Shown: positions 15,761 to 25,462 of the stretch, in pieces | Position numbering within the stretch: the stretch's first letter is position 1 | How the letters are laid out: each line of letters begins with the position of its first letter | Source of the DNA: Chitinophagaceae bacterium UBA1953 | GTDB lineage: Bacteria > Bacteroidota > Bacteroidia > Chitinophagales > Chitinophagaceae | Assembly (NCBI GenBank): GCA_002336115.1 | Contig: DDEN01000056.1 | Coordinates: 363,577-427,576, forward strand | Length of the DNA stretch: 64,000 bases | Direction of reading: 5' to 3' | Program-made: the position numbers and the translations under genes | The notes under the pieces: generated by a model | What the model was told of the DNA's origin: nothing | Databases searched by the model: none | What the model saw: the letters and a program-made list of their open reading frames with translations, nothing else

Positions 15761-17605
15761 ATGTATCGTACTCACACCTGCGGCGAATTAAGAAGTAATC
15801 ATACCGGCACAACAGTAACATTGGCCGGATGGGTGCAAACTGTAAGAAAGTTTGGAAGCATTACGTTTGTGGATCTGCGTGACCGTTATGGAATTACCCA
15901 GCTTCTCTTTGGTGAGGAACTGAATAAAGAATTGGATGCAAATCCGCTGGGTCGTGAATTTGTAATGCAGGCAACGGGCAAGGTAAATGGGCGTAGTAAC
16001 AAAAATCCAAATATTGCTACAGGTGATATTGAAATATTGGTTGATTCATTCAAGGTGCTGAACAAATCAGCAGTACCTCCGTTCACCATCCAGGACGATA
16101 CCGATGGTGGCGATGACCTCCGCATGAAATACCGTTTTCTTGATCTGCGTCGCAATGCAGTGAAAAGAAACATTGAACTGCGTTATGCTGTAAACCGTGC
16201 TGCAAGAAATTACCTGCACAATAACGGTTTCATGGATATTGAAACACCTTTCCTGATTAAATCAACTCCTGAAGGTGCAAGAGATTTTGTGGTTCCAAGC
16301 CGAATGAACCCCGGACAGTTTTACGCATTGCCTCAAAGTCCGCAAACATTCAAACAGTTGCTGATGGTAAGTGGTTACGACCGTTACTACCAGATTGTAA
16401 AATGTTTCCGTGATGAAGATCTTCGTGCCGACCGTCAACCGGAGTTTACACAGATTGACTGTGAAATGGCTTTTGTTGAACAGGAAGATATCCTGAACAT
16501 GTTTGAAGGATTGATTAAATCAATTTTTAAGGAAGTAAAGAACATTGATTATACAGAGAAGGTTGAACGCATGAGCTGGGAAGAAGCCATGTGGCAATAC
16601 GGCAACGATAAACCTGATATCCGTTTTGGGATGAAGGTTTGCAACATCAAGTTCCCTGCACATACATTTACTACAAAACAAAGCCTGTCTTCATTAATTG
16701 ATGGCGCAGATTTTAAAGTGTTTGATGAAGCAGAAACAGTAGTGACCATTGCTGTGCCTGGTTGCAGTGAATATACTCGTAAGCAAACCGATGAACTCAC
16801 AGAATGGGTGAAACGTCCGCAGATTGGAATGAAAGGGCTCGTGTTCATCAAGTGCAATGCAGATGGTACTTACAAAAGCAGTGTAGATAAATTTTACAGC
16901 GAAGAAAAATTAAAAGCAATTGCTGAAGCGACCAATGCAAAAGCAGGTGATTTGGTTTTGATTCTTGCCGGAGCAGAAGAGCGTACACGTAAAGCTATCA
17001 GTGAACTGCGTTTGGAAATGGGGAAACGTTTGGGCTTACGTAAAGAAGATGAGTTTAAGTTATTGTGGGTGCTTGATTTTCCTTTGTTTGAATTTGCATT
17101 GGAAGACCAGGATGGAGGCGGAGCCGGCCGTTGGGTGGCAAGGCATCATCCGTTTACAAGTCCCAAGCCCGATCATATTGAAACCATGATCAGTAATAAT
17201 CCCAAGGTTGATGATCTTGATAAATATCTGGAACATCCGTATGCAAACATCAAGGCCAATGCGTATGATATGGTGCTGAACGGAAATGAAATTGGCGGTG
17301 GCTCTATCCGTATTTTCCAGCGTGAACTGCAGGAAAAAATGTTTGCAGCATTAGGAATGGATAAAGAAGAACAGCAACATAAGTTTGGATTTTTGCTGGG
17401 AGCATTTGAATATGGCGCACCACCACATGGAGGTATAGCGTTTGGTTTCGACCGTTTATGTTCTATTCTTGGTGGCAGCGAAAGCATCCGTGATTTTATT
17501 GCGTTCCCGAAAAATAATTCAGGACGTGATGTAATGCTCGATGCACCAAGTGAAATCAATCCAAAACAATTTGATGAATTGCAGATAAAACTGGATTTGA
17601 AATAA
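15761..17605 (+). CDS. aspS: Aspartate--tRNA ligase
   Basis: 614 residues; charges tRNA-Asp in the cytoplasm. The N-terminal OB-fold anticodon-binding domain is seen in TLAGWVQTVRKFGSITFVDL. Class II motifs are present: motif 1 region with YRFLDLRR (about residue 125), motif 2 FRDEDLRADRQPEFTQID (about 210) and motif 3 GIAFGFDRLCSILGG (about 565). The bacterial GAD insertion lies between motifs 2 and 3. Length is slightly above the usual 590. Whether it is discriminating or also charges tRNA-Asn cannot be told here. A membrane-protein gene follows after 1 bp. Confidence 0.96.
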   Translation: MYRTHTCGELRSNHTGTTVTLAGWVQTVRKFGSITFVDLRDRYGITQLLFGEELNKELDANPLGREFVMQATGKVNGRSNKNPNIATGDIEILVDSFKVLNKSAVPPFTIQDDTDGGDDLRMKYRFLDLRRNAVKRNIELRYAVNRAARNYLHNNGFMDIETPFLIKSTPEGARDFVVPSRMNPGQFYALPQSPQTFKQLLMVSGYDRYYQIVKCFRDEDLRADRQPEFTQIDCEMAFVEQEDILNMFEGLIKSIFKEVKNIDYTEKVERMSWEEAMWQYGNDKPDIRFGMKVCNIKFPAHTFTTKQSLSSLIDGADFKVFDEAETVVTIAVPGCSEYTRKQTDELTEWVKRPQIGMKGLVFIKCNADGTYKSSVDKFYSEEKLKAIAEATNAKAGDLVLILAGAEERTRKAISELRLEMGKRLGLRKEDEFKLLWVLDFPLFEFALEDQDGGGAGRWVARHHPFTSPKPDHIETMISNNPKVDDLDKYLEHPYANIKANAYDMVLNGNEIGGGSIRIFQRELQEKMFAALGMDKEEQQHKFGFLLGAFEYGAPPHGGIAFGFDRLCSILGGSESIRDFIAFPKNNSGRDVMLDAPSEINPKQFDELQIKLDLK

Positions 17606-17606
17606 A

Positions 17607-18125
17607 ATGAATAGTCTTACATTTTACCGCATTTTTTCATATATACTGCTTGTAATCGGGGTATTTCTCGGCTTTTTTGCTCTGATTGTTCTGCTGTTTG
17701 CATTGAGTAACCCTGTTTTTTTAATTTCAGTTTTCATCATTGCTTCGGTGGTGATTTATAGTTTTACCAGCTTCCTGTTCCTCGTAAACGGAATTGACGG
17801 GCAGCGCTACCTGAAACCAAAGCTGAAAGACTGGATTAAGGTAAATGCGTATGTGGCAATTTTTTTTGTGTTTATGAATATTTTTCAGTCAATATCGGTG
17901 ATTACAAATCCTGGTTTGGTGAATGATGCATTGAAGCAGGTAACAGAAATGCAGAAAACTGCATCGCCGTTATCGGCCGACATGATGACGAAAATTGTAA
18001 AAGCGGTTGTATGGTTTTTATTGATCTATGCCGTAATTCTTGGTTCACATATCTCTTCCACCTTTCGGTTGTTAAAGCAATACAGTCACTTGTTTGAAAA
18101 AGAACCTGAGGGAGATAATTTTTGA
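17607..18125 (+). CDS. Integral membrane protein, unknown function
   Basis: 172 residues with four predicted membrane spans near 8-30, 36-60, 80-102 and 130-148 and a charged C-terminal tail (LKQYSHLFEKEPEGDNF). No motif I recognise. Its ATG lies 1 bp after the aspS stop, so it is almost certainly translated from the aspS message. That arrangement reflects convenience of transcription as much as function. Confidence 0.75.
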   Translation: MNSLTFYRIFSYILLVIGVFLGFFALIVLLFALSNPVFLISVFIIASVVIYSFTSFLFLVNGIDGQRYLKPKLKDWIKVNAYVAIFFVFMNIFQSISVITNPGLVNDALKQVTEMQKTASPLSADMMTKIVKAVVWFLLIYAVILGSHISSTFRLLKQYSHLFEKEPEGDNF

Positions 18126-18238
18126 TAAATAATAACACATTTGACTGCAATGCGGTAACTTATGCCGGTTTTTTTACAAATTGACAAGGTTTATTGAAAC
18201 CTGTATTTCAAAGTCATTCAAATTTGTAACTTGCTGCT

Positions 18239-19501
18239 ATGCAGCAGGCTCCGTTAGCAGAACGATTAAGACCTTCAATATTAAATGACCTGGTTGGTCA
18301 GCAGCATTTAACCGGGCAGGGAAGTATTTTGCAAAAGGCAATCACAAGTGGAAATATTCCCAGTATGATTTTGTGGGGGCCTCCCGGTGTTGGTAAAACA
18401 ACCATTGCCAATATAATTGCTCACACAGTTAATGCAACTTATTTTCAGCTTAGTGCTATCAGCAGCGGTGTAAAAGAAGTGAGAGAAGTCATTGACACTG
18501 CAAAGAAAACATCCAAAGCCATTTTGTTTATTGATGAAATTCATCGCTTCAATAAAGGTCAGCAGGATGCTTTGCTAGGTGCAGTGGAAAAAGGAGTGAT
18601 TACACTTATTGGTGCCACAACCGAAAATCCGTCATTTGAAGTAAACAGTGCCTTGCTGAGTCGCTGCCAGGTATTTGTACTAAAAGCACTGGAAGAAGAA
18701 GATTTATTACAACTGTTGAATAAGGCATTGGCAGAAGATGAAATCCTCAAAGCAAAAAAAATTGAACTGAAAGAAACTGAAGCATTGATGAGGCTAAGCG
18801 GAGGTGATGCAAGAAAACTATTAAACCTGCTTGAAATTGTTACCGATCTTTCAACTGAAAAGAAATTAGTCATTACTGATAAACTGGTACTGCAAACCAT
18901 TCAGCAAAAAATGGCTTTGTATGATAAAGGAGGGGAACAGCATTACGATATTATTTCAGCATTTATAAAATCTATCCGGGGCAGCGATCCCAATGCTGCT
19001 GTTTACTGGCTTGCACGGATGATTGAAGGGGGTGAAGATGTGAAATTCATCGCACGAAGGTTAGTGATACTTGCAAGTGAAGATGTTGGTAATGCAAATC
19101 CAAATGCGCTATTATTGGCCAATGCAACATTTGAAGCCGTTAATAAAATCGGTTACCCTGAATCAAAGATTATTTTATCGCAATGTGCAACCTATCTGGC
19201 TTCATCTCCTAAAAGCAATGCAGCAGTGATGGCAATTGGAATGGCTGAAGCTGCTGTAAAACAATTCGGCGATTTACCTGTGCCGTTGCATATACGCAAT
19301 GCTCCAACCAAACTCATGAAGAATCTTGATTACGGAAAAGGGTATCAGTATTCGCATGATTATGAAAATAATTTTTCTTTACAGGAATACCTGCCTGAAA
19401 AGATAAGCGGCACTACATTTTACGAACCCGGAAAAAATGCAAGGGAAGAAGAACTACGTAAATTCTTAAAACAACTCTGGAAAGAAAAATATCATTACTG
19501 A
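18239..19501 (+). CDS. rarA: Replication-associated recombination protein A (AAA+ ATPase)
   Basis: 420 residues. RarA/MgsA is a DnaX-like AAA+ ATPase that acts at stalled replication forks and binds SSB and single-stranded DNA ends. Visible are the N-terminal APLAERLRPSILNDLVGQQH, Walker A GPPGVGKT (residues 47-54), Walker B FIDEIHRF, sensor 1 IGATTENPSFEVN, and the C-terminal tetramerisation region (YWLARMIEGGEDVKFIARRL, then LVILASEDVG). Length is normal. It overlaps the next gene by 1 nt (TGATG). Confidence 0.95.
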   Translation: MQQAPLAERLRPSILNDLVGQQHLTGQGSILQKAITSGNIPSMILWGPPGVGKTTIANIIAHTVNATYFQLSAISSGVKEVREVIDTAKKTSKAILFIDEIHRFNKGQQDALLGAVEKGVITLIGATTENPSFEVNSALLSRCQVFVLKALEEEDLLQLLNKALAEDEILKAKKIELKETEALMRLSGGDARKLLNLLEIVTDLSTEKKLVITDKLVLQTIQQKMALYDKGGEQHYDIISAFIKSIRGSDPNAAVYWLARMIEGGEDVKFIARRLVILASEDVGNANPNALLLANATFEAVNKIGYPESKIILSQCATYLASSPKSNAAVMAIGMAEAAVKQFGDLPVPLHIRNAPTKLMKNLDYGKGYQYSHDYENNFSLQEYLPEKISGTTFYEPGKNAREEELRKFLKQLWKEKYHY

Positions 19502-19968
19502 TGAATTTACAGATACACTGGCAATTGAAAAGGTTTGATGAACTGACTCCATTTGAATTATATGAAATCATCTGGTTGCGAAACGAGGTATTTGTTGTGG
19601 AACAGAATTGTGTTTTCCAGGATGCTGATTATAAAGATCAGAAGAGCTGGCACCTGATGGGGATGAATGAAGAAGGAAAATTAATTGCCTATTGCAGAAT
19701 TCTTCCGGGCGGAGTATCTTACAATAGTGTTTCCATTGGCAGAGTACTTACAAGTCCTGCTGCAAGAAGAACCGGTGCCGGCAGATTGTTAATGGAAAAA
19801 GCAATGGAGTTTTCTAAAAATCTTTTTGGACAAACAGATATAAAAATCGGAGCACAGTACTACCTGAAAAACTTTTACAGTTCTTTTGGCTTTAAACAAA
19901 CAAGCGATATTTATCTCGAAGATGGAATTGAACATATTGAAATGGTTTATACTAAAAGCATAAGGTAG
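19501..19968 (+). CDS. elaA: GNAT family N-acetyltransferase, ElaA type
   Basis: 155 residues. The conserved start WQLKRFDELTPFELYEIIWL and VFVVEQNCVFQDADYKD mark the ElaA subgroup of GNAT acetyltransferases. The acetyl-CoA loop lies around RVLTSPAARRTGAGRLLM (R/Q-x-x-G-x-G/A). The physiological substrate of ElaA is not established. The start codon overlaps the rarA stop by one base, so translation is probably coupled. Confidence 0.9.
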   Translation: MNLQIHWQLKRFDELTPFELYEIIWLRNEVFVVEQNCVFQDADYKDQKSWHLMGMNEEGKLIAYCRILPGGVSYNSVSIGRVLTSPAARRTGAGRLLMEKAMEFSKNLFGQTDIKIGAQYYLKNFYSSFGFKQTSDIYLEDGIEHIEMVYTKSIR

Positions 19969-20119
19969 TTTTACTAAACAGTACAAGTAAAAGCACTTAA
20001 AACCAATGTTTTCCAGCAGTTTATACCATATTTTTCAGGAAAATATTTTGCAGAACAAGAATTGTTTTCTAAACTTGTATTCCAATATCCAGTACACGAA
20101 AAACCAAATGTCCGATACC

Positions 20120-21115
20120 ATGAAAATTCGTTCTACGACATTATTCATTCTGCACATTTTTTTATTCACGTTATTTATTGTTCAGCAACTGAATGCACAG
20201 ATTGGTCTGTCAACTGCTAATTCACGTTTTGAATTTGGATTTAATGCTGGTCCTATGAGTTTCCTGGGCGATCTTGGTGGTAACAGGGGGAAAGGCACTT
20301 ATGGCCCGAAAGATAATAACCTGCCGGTTACAAATATGATTGCGGGACTTTCTGCCTCTTATTATCCATCAGAATGGATTGGTTTCAGGGCTGCACTCAA
20401 TATCGGGCAGATGGAAGGTGACGACAGACTGGTTAAGCAAAATCAACCGTCTGATACGTATGAGGGAGCCCGTAAATACAGAAATCTTACTTTCCGCTCA
20501 CATTTATACGAAGCTTATGCCGGAATAGAAATTTACCCCACTGTAATGTTAGGCTTGCGAAATGGAAACGGTGTTCCACGTTTGCGGCCTTATTTAATTG
20601 CAGGGATCGGAGCTTTTAAATTTAACCCTCAGGGTTTGTATAAAGATCCTACTGGTAAAGAATCGTGGGTTGATCTTCATCCTTTGCATCTCGAAGGACA
20701 GGGATTTGCTGAAACAAATATTCCTGAATATAAATTGTATTCTTATTGCATACCAATGGGTGTTGGTTTGAAATATGATATTACAGAACGCATTACATTC
20801 GGTATTGAACTTATTCATCGTAAAACCGGTACTGATTATATTGATGATGTAAGTAACAAATATATCGATCCTGCTTTATTCGATAAATATCTTACTCCCA
20901 CTCAGGCAGAAATTGCAAAGTACATGGCTAATCCCAGTTCATATTATCCGGGAATACCGGGTTATACGCCATACCGTGTAGGAAAGAAAAGAGGTAATCC
21001 TGAAAGGAACGATTCTTATTTCGCCAGCACATTCCGGCTTACGTGGAAAATTGGTGATGTTTATGCTGACTGGTTTAAAAACAAGAACTCAATGCGATGT
21101 CCTCAATATTTTTAA
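20120..21115 (+). CDS. DUF6089-family outer-membrane beta-barrel protein
   Basis: 331 residues from the ATG at 20120, which gives a clean signal peptide (MKIRSTTLFILHIFLFTLFI followed by VQQLNAQ); an ATG four codons earlier is also possible. The mature start FEFGFNAGPMSFLGDLGG is the hallmark of the DUF6089/PorG-like barrel family of Bacteroidota, and alternating strands with aromatic girdles follow (GFRAALNIGQMEGDDRL, YEAYAGIEIYPTVMLGL, YCIPMGVGLKYDITERITFG). PorG is part of the type IX secretion apparatus in Porphyromonas, but the wider family has several paralogues, so a T9SS role is only possible. A 44-codon ORF and a strong terminator follow. Confidence 0.8.
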   Translation: MKIRSTTLFILHIFLFTLFIVQQLNAQIGLSTANSRFEFGFNAGPMSFLGDLGGNRGKGTYGPKDNNLPVTNMIAGLSASYYPSEWIGFRAALNIGQMEGDDRLVKQNQPSDTYEGARKYRNLTFRSHLYEAYAGIEIYPTVMLGLRNGNGVPRLRPYLIAGIGAFKFNPQGLYKDPTGKESWVDLHPLHLEGQGFAETNIPEYKLYSYCIPMGVGLKYDITERITFGIELIHRKTGTDYIDDVSNKYIDPALFDKYLTPTQAEIAKYMANPSSYYPGIPGYTPYRVGKKRGNPERNDSYFASTFRLTWKIGDVYADWFKNKNSMRCPQYF

Positions 21116-21138
21116 ATCCTTATCAAAAATCCGTTTAT

Positions 21139-21273
21139 ATGAAAATCCAGACTCCGAAAACAAAAATCAAAACCTTATCTGCAAATCCTGAATTAACAAT
21201 CTGGTTGTTGCGTATTGGTCTTATTATGCTTTATACAATTTTATTTATTTACAAGAAAAAATTATATATGTAA
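21139..21273 (+). CDS. Possible small single-span membrane protein
   Basis: 44 codons beginning MKIQTPKTKIKTLSANPELT. A basic N-terminus is followed by one hydrophobic segment (WLLRIGLIMLYTILFIY) and a KKKLYM tail, the layout of a small tail-anchored membrane protein. The ATG is 23 bp after the stop of the DUF6089 gene and the ORF ends before the terminator at 21423, so it would sit in the same transcript. No homologue known to me; could be chance. Confidence 0.35.
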   Translation: MKIQTPKTKIKTLSANPELTIWLLRIGLIMLYTILFIYKKKLYM

Positions 21274-21422
21274 ACTTTCTGAGCAGAGTATGCAATGAAT
21301 GTATGTCCGTACCTCCTTTTTCATCAATTTTCCAATCCTTTGAAAATCTGAACCGGGAACCAGCGACGATATTTGTTCGACCATGCTTTGCTTTGTTTCT
21401 CTTGGTCCGTACTCTATCCTGT

Positions 21423-21454
21423 TGCCCCCTTGTACAAGGGGGCACATTTTTTTT
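21423..21454 (+). terminator. Intrinsic terminator
   Basis: TGCCCCCTTG and its exact complement (21423-21432 / 21435-21444) form a 10-bp G/C-rich stem with a 2-nt centre, followed by eight T (21447-21454). It ends the plus-strand transcript of the DUF6089 gene just before the convergent uvrA stop. Confidence 0.9.
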
Positions 21455-21461
21455 GTAACGA

Positions 21462-24296
21462 TTATAATTCAGCTTTTAGAAATGTTGCAGTATGACTTGC
21501 TTTGCAGCTAAGTAATTCTTCCGGAGTTCCTTCAAATAAAATCTGCCCGCCACCATCACCACCTTCTGGCCCGAGATCAATAATGTGGTCTGCTACTTTT
21601 ATTACATCCATATTGTGTTCAATAACAAGAACCGTATTGCCACGATCTGTTAATTTATTCAATACATCAAGTAAATGCTGAATGTCCTGGAAGTGCAAAC
21701 CCGTTGTAGGCTCATCTAAAATGTAGAATGTTTTGCCCGTATCTTTTTTAGCAAGCTCGGTTGAAAGCTTTACACGTTGTGCTTCACCACCACTGAGAGT
21801 AACAGCGCTTTGCCCAAGTGTGATATAACCCAGACCAACATCTTCCAGTACTTTTATTTTCCTGTACAAATAAGGAACAGGTTGAAAGAATTCAACAGCT
21901 TCTTCAACGGTCATGTCAAGTATGTCAGCAATGGATTTCCCTTTGTATCGTATCTCCAGTGTTTCACGGTTGTAACGTTTCCCATTACATTTTTCACAAT
22001 GCACATACACATCGGGTAAAAAGTTCATTTCAATTACACGCATGCCTCCGCCTTCACACACATCACAACGCCCTGTTTTTACATTAAATGAAAAACGGCC
22101 TGCATTGTAACCCCGGATTTTTGCTTCCGGTATGGATGCAAACAATGTTCTGATTTCTGTAAAGAAACCACAGTATGTTGCAGGATTACTTCTGGGTGTG
22201 CGGCCAATAGGTGACTGATCAATTTCAATTACTTTATCAATATGCTCCAATCCTTTAATGCTTTTATAAGGCATTGGGTTGGCTTTTGAATCGTAACAAT
22301 GTTTGCTGAGAATAGGATAGAGTGTTTCATTGATTAATGTGCTTTTGCCACTACCGCTTACACCTGTAACAACAATGAGCTTTCCAAGCGGAAGTTTAAT
22401 GTTTACATTCTGCAGGTTATTGCCTGTTGCACCTTTCAGTTCAATAAATTTTCCATTGCCTTTTCTTCTTTCTTTAGGAACAGGAATCGTTTTTACTCCA
22501 TTGAGATATTTTGCAGTATCGCTGGATGATTTCAACACTTCGCCAGGTGTACCTGCTGATACAATTGTTCCACCATGTTTACCGGCCTGTGGTCCTACAT
22601 CAATCAAATGATCGGCGGAAAGCATAATGTCTTTATCGTGTTCAACAACCAATACACTGTTACCAACATCACGCAGGTTTTTCAACGCATCAATTAAACG
22701 ATGGTTATCCCGTTGATGCAAGCCAATACTTGGTTCATCAAGAATATAAGTAATGCCCTGCAGTTGTGAACCTATTTGTGTTGCAAGACGTATTCGCTGA
22801 CTTTCGCCGCCGCTTAATGTGCGGCTGGGGCGGTTTAATGTGAGATAGGTTAATCCAACATTCAACAGAAATTGTAAACGTTCCCTGATTTCTTTCAACA
22901 CATCTTTTGCAATGGTTGCCTGTTTGTTGCTGATGCGTAATTCCAAACCATCAAACCACGCAGCAAGATTGTCGAGATTTAATTCACTGAGTTCAGAAAT
23001 GTTTCTGTTTTCAATTTTAAACCAGAGGCTTTCTTTTCTTAACCTTGCTCCGCCACAAGTGCTGCAGGTTTGAAGCGATGTAAATTGAGTAACCCATTCA
23101 CGAAGAAACTCTGTACTGTGTGGCGAAAGAAACCACCTTTTCAGCATGGGAATAATTCCTTCATAACTGCCGGTATATTCCTGCGGAACTGTTTCGTCAT
23201 TTGCATCAATCTCCAGCGAAGGGTTAATATTTTTATCGCCAAACAACAGCAGATCAATCTGCGCCTTGGATAAATCTTTTACAGGTATATCCAGTTTAAT
23301 TTTATTCTTTTTAGCAAAAGCAACTACCTGCTGAAACACACTTGCATCCCGTTCTTCGCCTAAAGGAGCTATGCCTCCTTCTTTTACAGTTTTGTTTGTG
23401 TCGGGCAATACTGCACTCATATCAATGGTATAAACATTGCCTAAGCCTTTACAAACAGGACAGGCACCATAAGGTGAGTTAAACGAAAATGCATTGGGCG
23501 AAGGTTCTTCATAACTGATACCTGTGTCTTCACACATCAGGTGTTTGGAATAAGAAATCACGCCGTTTTTTTCTGTGTCAACAAACATCAGGTCTTTACC
23601 CATCTTTAACGTTTGCTGTACACTTTGGCTGATGCGTACTCGAAAATCGTCACTCACTTTCAAACGGTCAACAACAACTTCAATATCATGAATTTTATAA
23701 CGGTCAACCTGCATTTTTGGAACCAGGTCTTTTATCTCGCCGTCAATGCGCACTTTTACAAAACCTTTTTTTCGGATGTCTTCAAAAAGCTCCCTGTAAT
23801 GACCTTTACGGCCACGAACAACCGGAGCCAGCAAAGAAATTTTTTGGCCATCAAAACGAGTAAAGATATTTTCAACAATTTCTTCTTCACTCCACTTAAC
23901 CATTTTTTTACCTGTGTTGTACGAGTAGGCTTCGCCAATCCGTGCAAAAAGCAAACGCAGAAAGTCATACACTTCTGTAACAGTTCCAACTGTTGAACGT
24001 GGATTTTTATTAGTTGTTTTCTGTTCAATTGAAATTACGGGGGAAAGCCCGGTTATTTTATCAACATCAGGTCGCTCCATATCGCCAACAAACTGGCGGG
24101 CGTAAGCACCAAATGTTTCCATGTAACGTCGCTGACCTTCGGCGTAAATGGTGTCAAATGCAAGTGATGATTTGCCGCTGCCACTGATACCTGTAATTAC
24201 AACCAACTTGTTTTTTGGAATTTGTACATCAATGTTCTTAAGGTTATGTACCCTTGCACCTGAAACTTCTATCTGATCTTTAAGTGATTCGCTCAT
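21462..24296 (-). CDS. uvrA: Excinuclease ABC subunit UvrA
   Basis: 944 residues. UvrA is the damage-sensing ATPase of nucleotide excision repair; its dimer loads UvrB on DNA. Two ABC ATPase halves are visible, each with Walker A (GISGSGKSSL; GVSGSGKSTL) and signature (LSGGESQRIRLA; LSGGEAQRVKLS). Zinc-binding cysteines appear in CPVCKGLG, CSTCGG, CDVCEGGG and CEKCNGKRY. I use the ATG at 24296, which gives the usual start MSESLKDQIEVSGARVHNLK. Length is standard for a single-copy UvrA. Transcribed alone. Confidence 0.97.
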   Translation of the reverse strand: MSESLKDQIEVSGARVHNLKNIDVQIPKNKLVVITGISGSGKSSLAFDTIYAEGQRRYMETFGAYARQFVGDMERPDVDKITGLSPVISIEQKTTNKNPRSTVGTVTEVYDFLRLLFARIGEAYSYNTGKKMVKWSEEEIVENIFTRFDGQKISLLAPVVRGRKGHYRELFEDIRKKGFVKVRIDGEIKDLVPKMQVDRYKIHDIEVVVDRLKVSDDFRVRISQSVQQTLKMGKDLMFVDTEKNGVISYSKHLMCEDTGISYEEPSPNAFSFNSPYGACPVCKGLGNVYTIDMSAVLPDTNKTVKEGGIAPLGEERDASVFQQVVAFAKKNKIKLDIPVKDLSKAQIDLLLFGDKNINPSLEIDANDETVPQEYTGSYEGIIPMLKRWFLSPHSTEFLREWVTQFTSLQTCSTCGGARLRKESLWFKIENRNISELSELNLDNLAAWFDGLELRISNKQATIAKDVLKEIRERLQFLLNVGLTYLTLNRPSRTLSGGESQRIRLATQIGSQLQGITYILDEPSIGLHQRDNHRLIDALKNLRDVGNSVLVVEHDKDIMLSADHLIDVGPQAGKHGGTIVSAGTPGEVLKSSSDTAKYLNGVKTIPVPKERRKGNGKFIELKGATGNNLQNVNIKLPLGKLIVVTGVSGSGKSTLINETLYPILSKHCYDSKANPMPYKSIKGLEHIDKVIEIDQSPIGRTPRSNPATYCGFFTEIRTLFASIPEAKIRGYNAGRFSFNVKTGRCDVCEGGGMRVIEMNFLPDVYVHCEKCNGKRYNRETLEIRYKGKSIADILDMTVEEAVEFFQPVPYLYRKIKVLEDVGLGYITLGQSAVTLSGGEAQRVKLSTELAKKDTGKTFYILDEPTTGLHFQDIQHLLDVLNKLTDRGNTVLVIEHNMDVIKVADHIIDLGPEGGDGGGQILFEGTPEELLSCKASHTATFLKAEL

Positions 24297-24554
24297 AATT
24301 ATGTTTACCGGTTTCGCCGGAACGAACAACGAATTTACCTGAAAATTTGTTGATTCTGTTTCTGTGTTTCTTAAACAAAATGACAGTATTTAAGCAAACT
24401 GCTCTAAACATTCATTTCAGTGTGTGATAATAAAGTTGCAATATTAAATTTTTGTTATGTGGATAACTTGAACAGGAAATGAACAGTTGGTGTTAAATGT
24501 TATCTCTACCTTGATGACGCTTTACAACCTGCCTTATAATATAAACTTACAGAT

Positions 24555-25013
24555 ATGGCACTCTCCGTTTACAATGCAGTACCAATGACGTTACATGATG
24601 GTGAAACAGAACATCAGTTTACTCTTAAATTAAACCAGGCAACAGACAGTTTCAGGCTGGAAAATAATTCTATAAGAAGAAATATTTTTATAGGTCAAAA
24701 TAAGTTCAGCCATCTTTCTCAGCAAATAAGAAATGAATATGGCTTTGATTTTGGACGTATTCATTACGATAACGATGAGATGAATACAGGCATGGCCATA
24801 ACATCTGAGCATGAGCAATTCCGGTTTGTTTTAAAAGAAGAGAATGGCATTCAGGTACAGTTCAAAGGTGAAGCCTTGCCGGTAAGAAAATTAACAGCAA
24901 CAGTTCCATATCATTATAATACCGAGGCAGAAAAGGCTATGCAACTGCATACGATTATTCCTTCTGTGCTTGCTGCCATGATTCTGATTCATGAAGCAGA
25001 GCTTATAATGTAA
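24555..25013 (+). CDS. Hypothetical protein
   Basis: 152 residues, soluble, no signal peptide, mildly acidic. Readable features are MALSVYNAVPMTLHDGETEH at the start and a C-terminal hydrophobic helix (HTIIPSVLAAMILIHEAELI). I do not recognise the family. It is a single gene between uvrA and the promoter of the SAM riboswitch; no terminator is obvious after it, so some read-through into the sulfur leader is possible. Confidence 0.65.
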   Translation: MALSVYNAVPMTLHDGETEHQFTLKLNQATDSFRLENNSIRRNIFIGQNKFSHLSQQIRNEYGFDFGRIHYDNDEMNTGMAITSEHEQFRFVLKEENGIQVQFKGEALPVRKLTATVPYHYNTEAEKAMQLHTIIPSVLAAMILIHEAELIM

Positions 25014-25032
25014 CAGTTGTTAGTTAAAGAAA

Positions 25033-25065
25033 TTTGGTTCACTGTATCATTTATACTTACATTTG
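25033..25065 (+). promoter_or_regulatory. Promoter P1 of the SAM riboswitch
   Basis: TTTG at 25033-25036, a 21-bp spacer and TACATTTG at 25058-25065: an exact match to the Bacteroidota consensus. The predicted start near 25072 places the riboswitch at the very 5' end of the RNA. Confidence 0.85.
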
Positions 25066-25081
25066 CAACAGTTCTTTCAAT

Positions 25082-25190
25082 CTCTTATCAAGAAAGGCAG
25101 AGGGTAATGGCCCGATGAAGCCTTGACAACCTCTTCACTCATTGAGTGAAAAAGGTGCCAATTCCAGCCCCGATTGGGGAAAGATAAGTC
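25082..25190 (+). ncRNA. SAM-I riboswitch (S-box aptamer)
   Basis: All S-box core blocks are in order: P1 strand CTTATC (25083-25088), AGAGGGTAATGGCCCGATGA, AGCC..GACAACC, a variable hairpin (CACTCATTGAGTG), AAGGTGCCAATTCC, and GAAAGATAAG, whose GATAAG (25183-25188) closes P1. The aptamer binds S-adenosylmethionine. Followed by an intrinsic terminator at 25226, it should switch off transcription when SAM is plentiful, which suits the methionine genes metY-metX-hom downstream. Confidence 0.95.
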
Positions 25191-25225
25191 AGATAAATTT
25201 TGTTACTGATTAAATCGTTATAAAC

Positions 25226-25264
25226 AAAAGCTCATCTGATATTATCGGATGAGCTTTTTTGTTT
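25226..25264 (+). terminator. Riboswitch expression-platform terminator
   Basis: AAAAGCTCATC and its complement (25226-25236 / 25248-25258) extend by four further pairs, including one G-T pair, to a 15-bp stem with a 3-nt loop, followed by six T, one G and four T. It lies 36 nt after the aptamer. I did not find a clean competing antiterminator helix by eye. Confidence 0.9.
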
Positions 25265-25413
25265 TATAAACCATAGAACAAAGAGTTTTCCGGTACGTCT
25301 CTTTTGATAAGAAGTGAAGAACATGTTTAGCAGTTTATCATCAATTAAAAAGCAAAAGAGATGAAACAAACAATCGTTACTGAAAGCATTGACAAAACTT
25401 TTACAAATGCTGT

Positions 25414-25445
25414 GTTGCAATCATCGGCAAAGTCCACTATTTTTG
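25414..25445 (+). promoter_or_regulatory. Promoter P2 of the Cys leader and metY operon
   Basis: GTTG at 25414-25417, a 20-bp spacer and TATTTTTG at 25438-25445 match the Bacteroidota consensus. Transcription would begin near 25452, about 11 nt before the leader-peptide ATG. RNA from here lacks the SAM riboswitch. The -7 element lies inside operator S1. Confidence 0.7.
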
Positions 25446-25453
25446 TTGGGTAT
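25429..25453 (+). promoter_or_regulatory. Operator S1 (sulfur palindrome), over P2
   Basis: The left arm AAAGTCCACT is identical to the first ten bases of the reverse complement of operator S2 before cysD. The right arm is weak (GTTGG in place of AGTGG). It overlaps the -7 element and the predicted start of P2, as expected for a repressor site. Confidence 0.55.
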
Positions 25454-25462
25454 TTTACAAAC

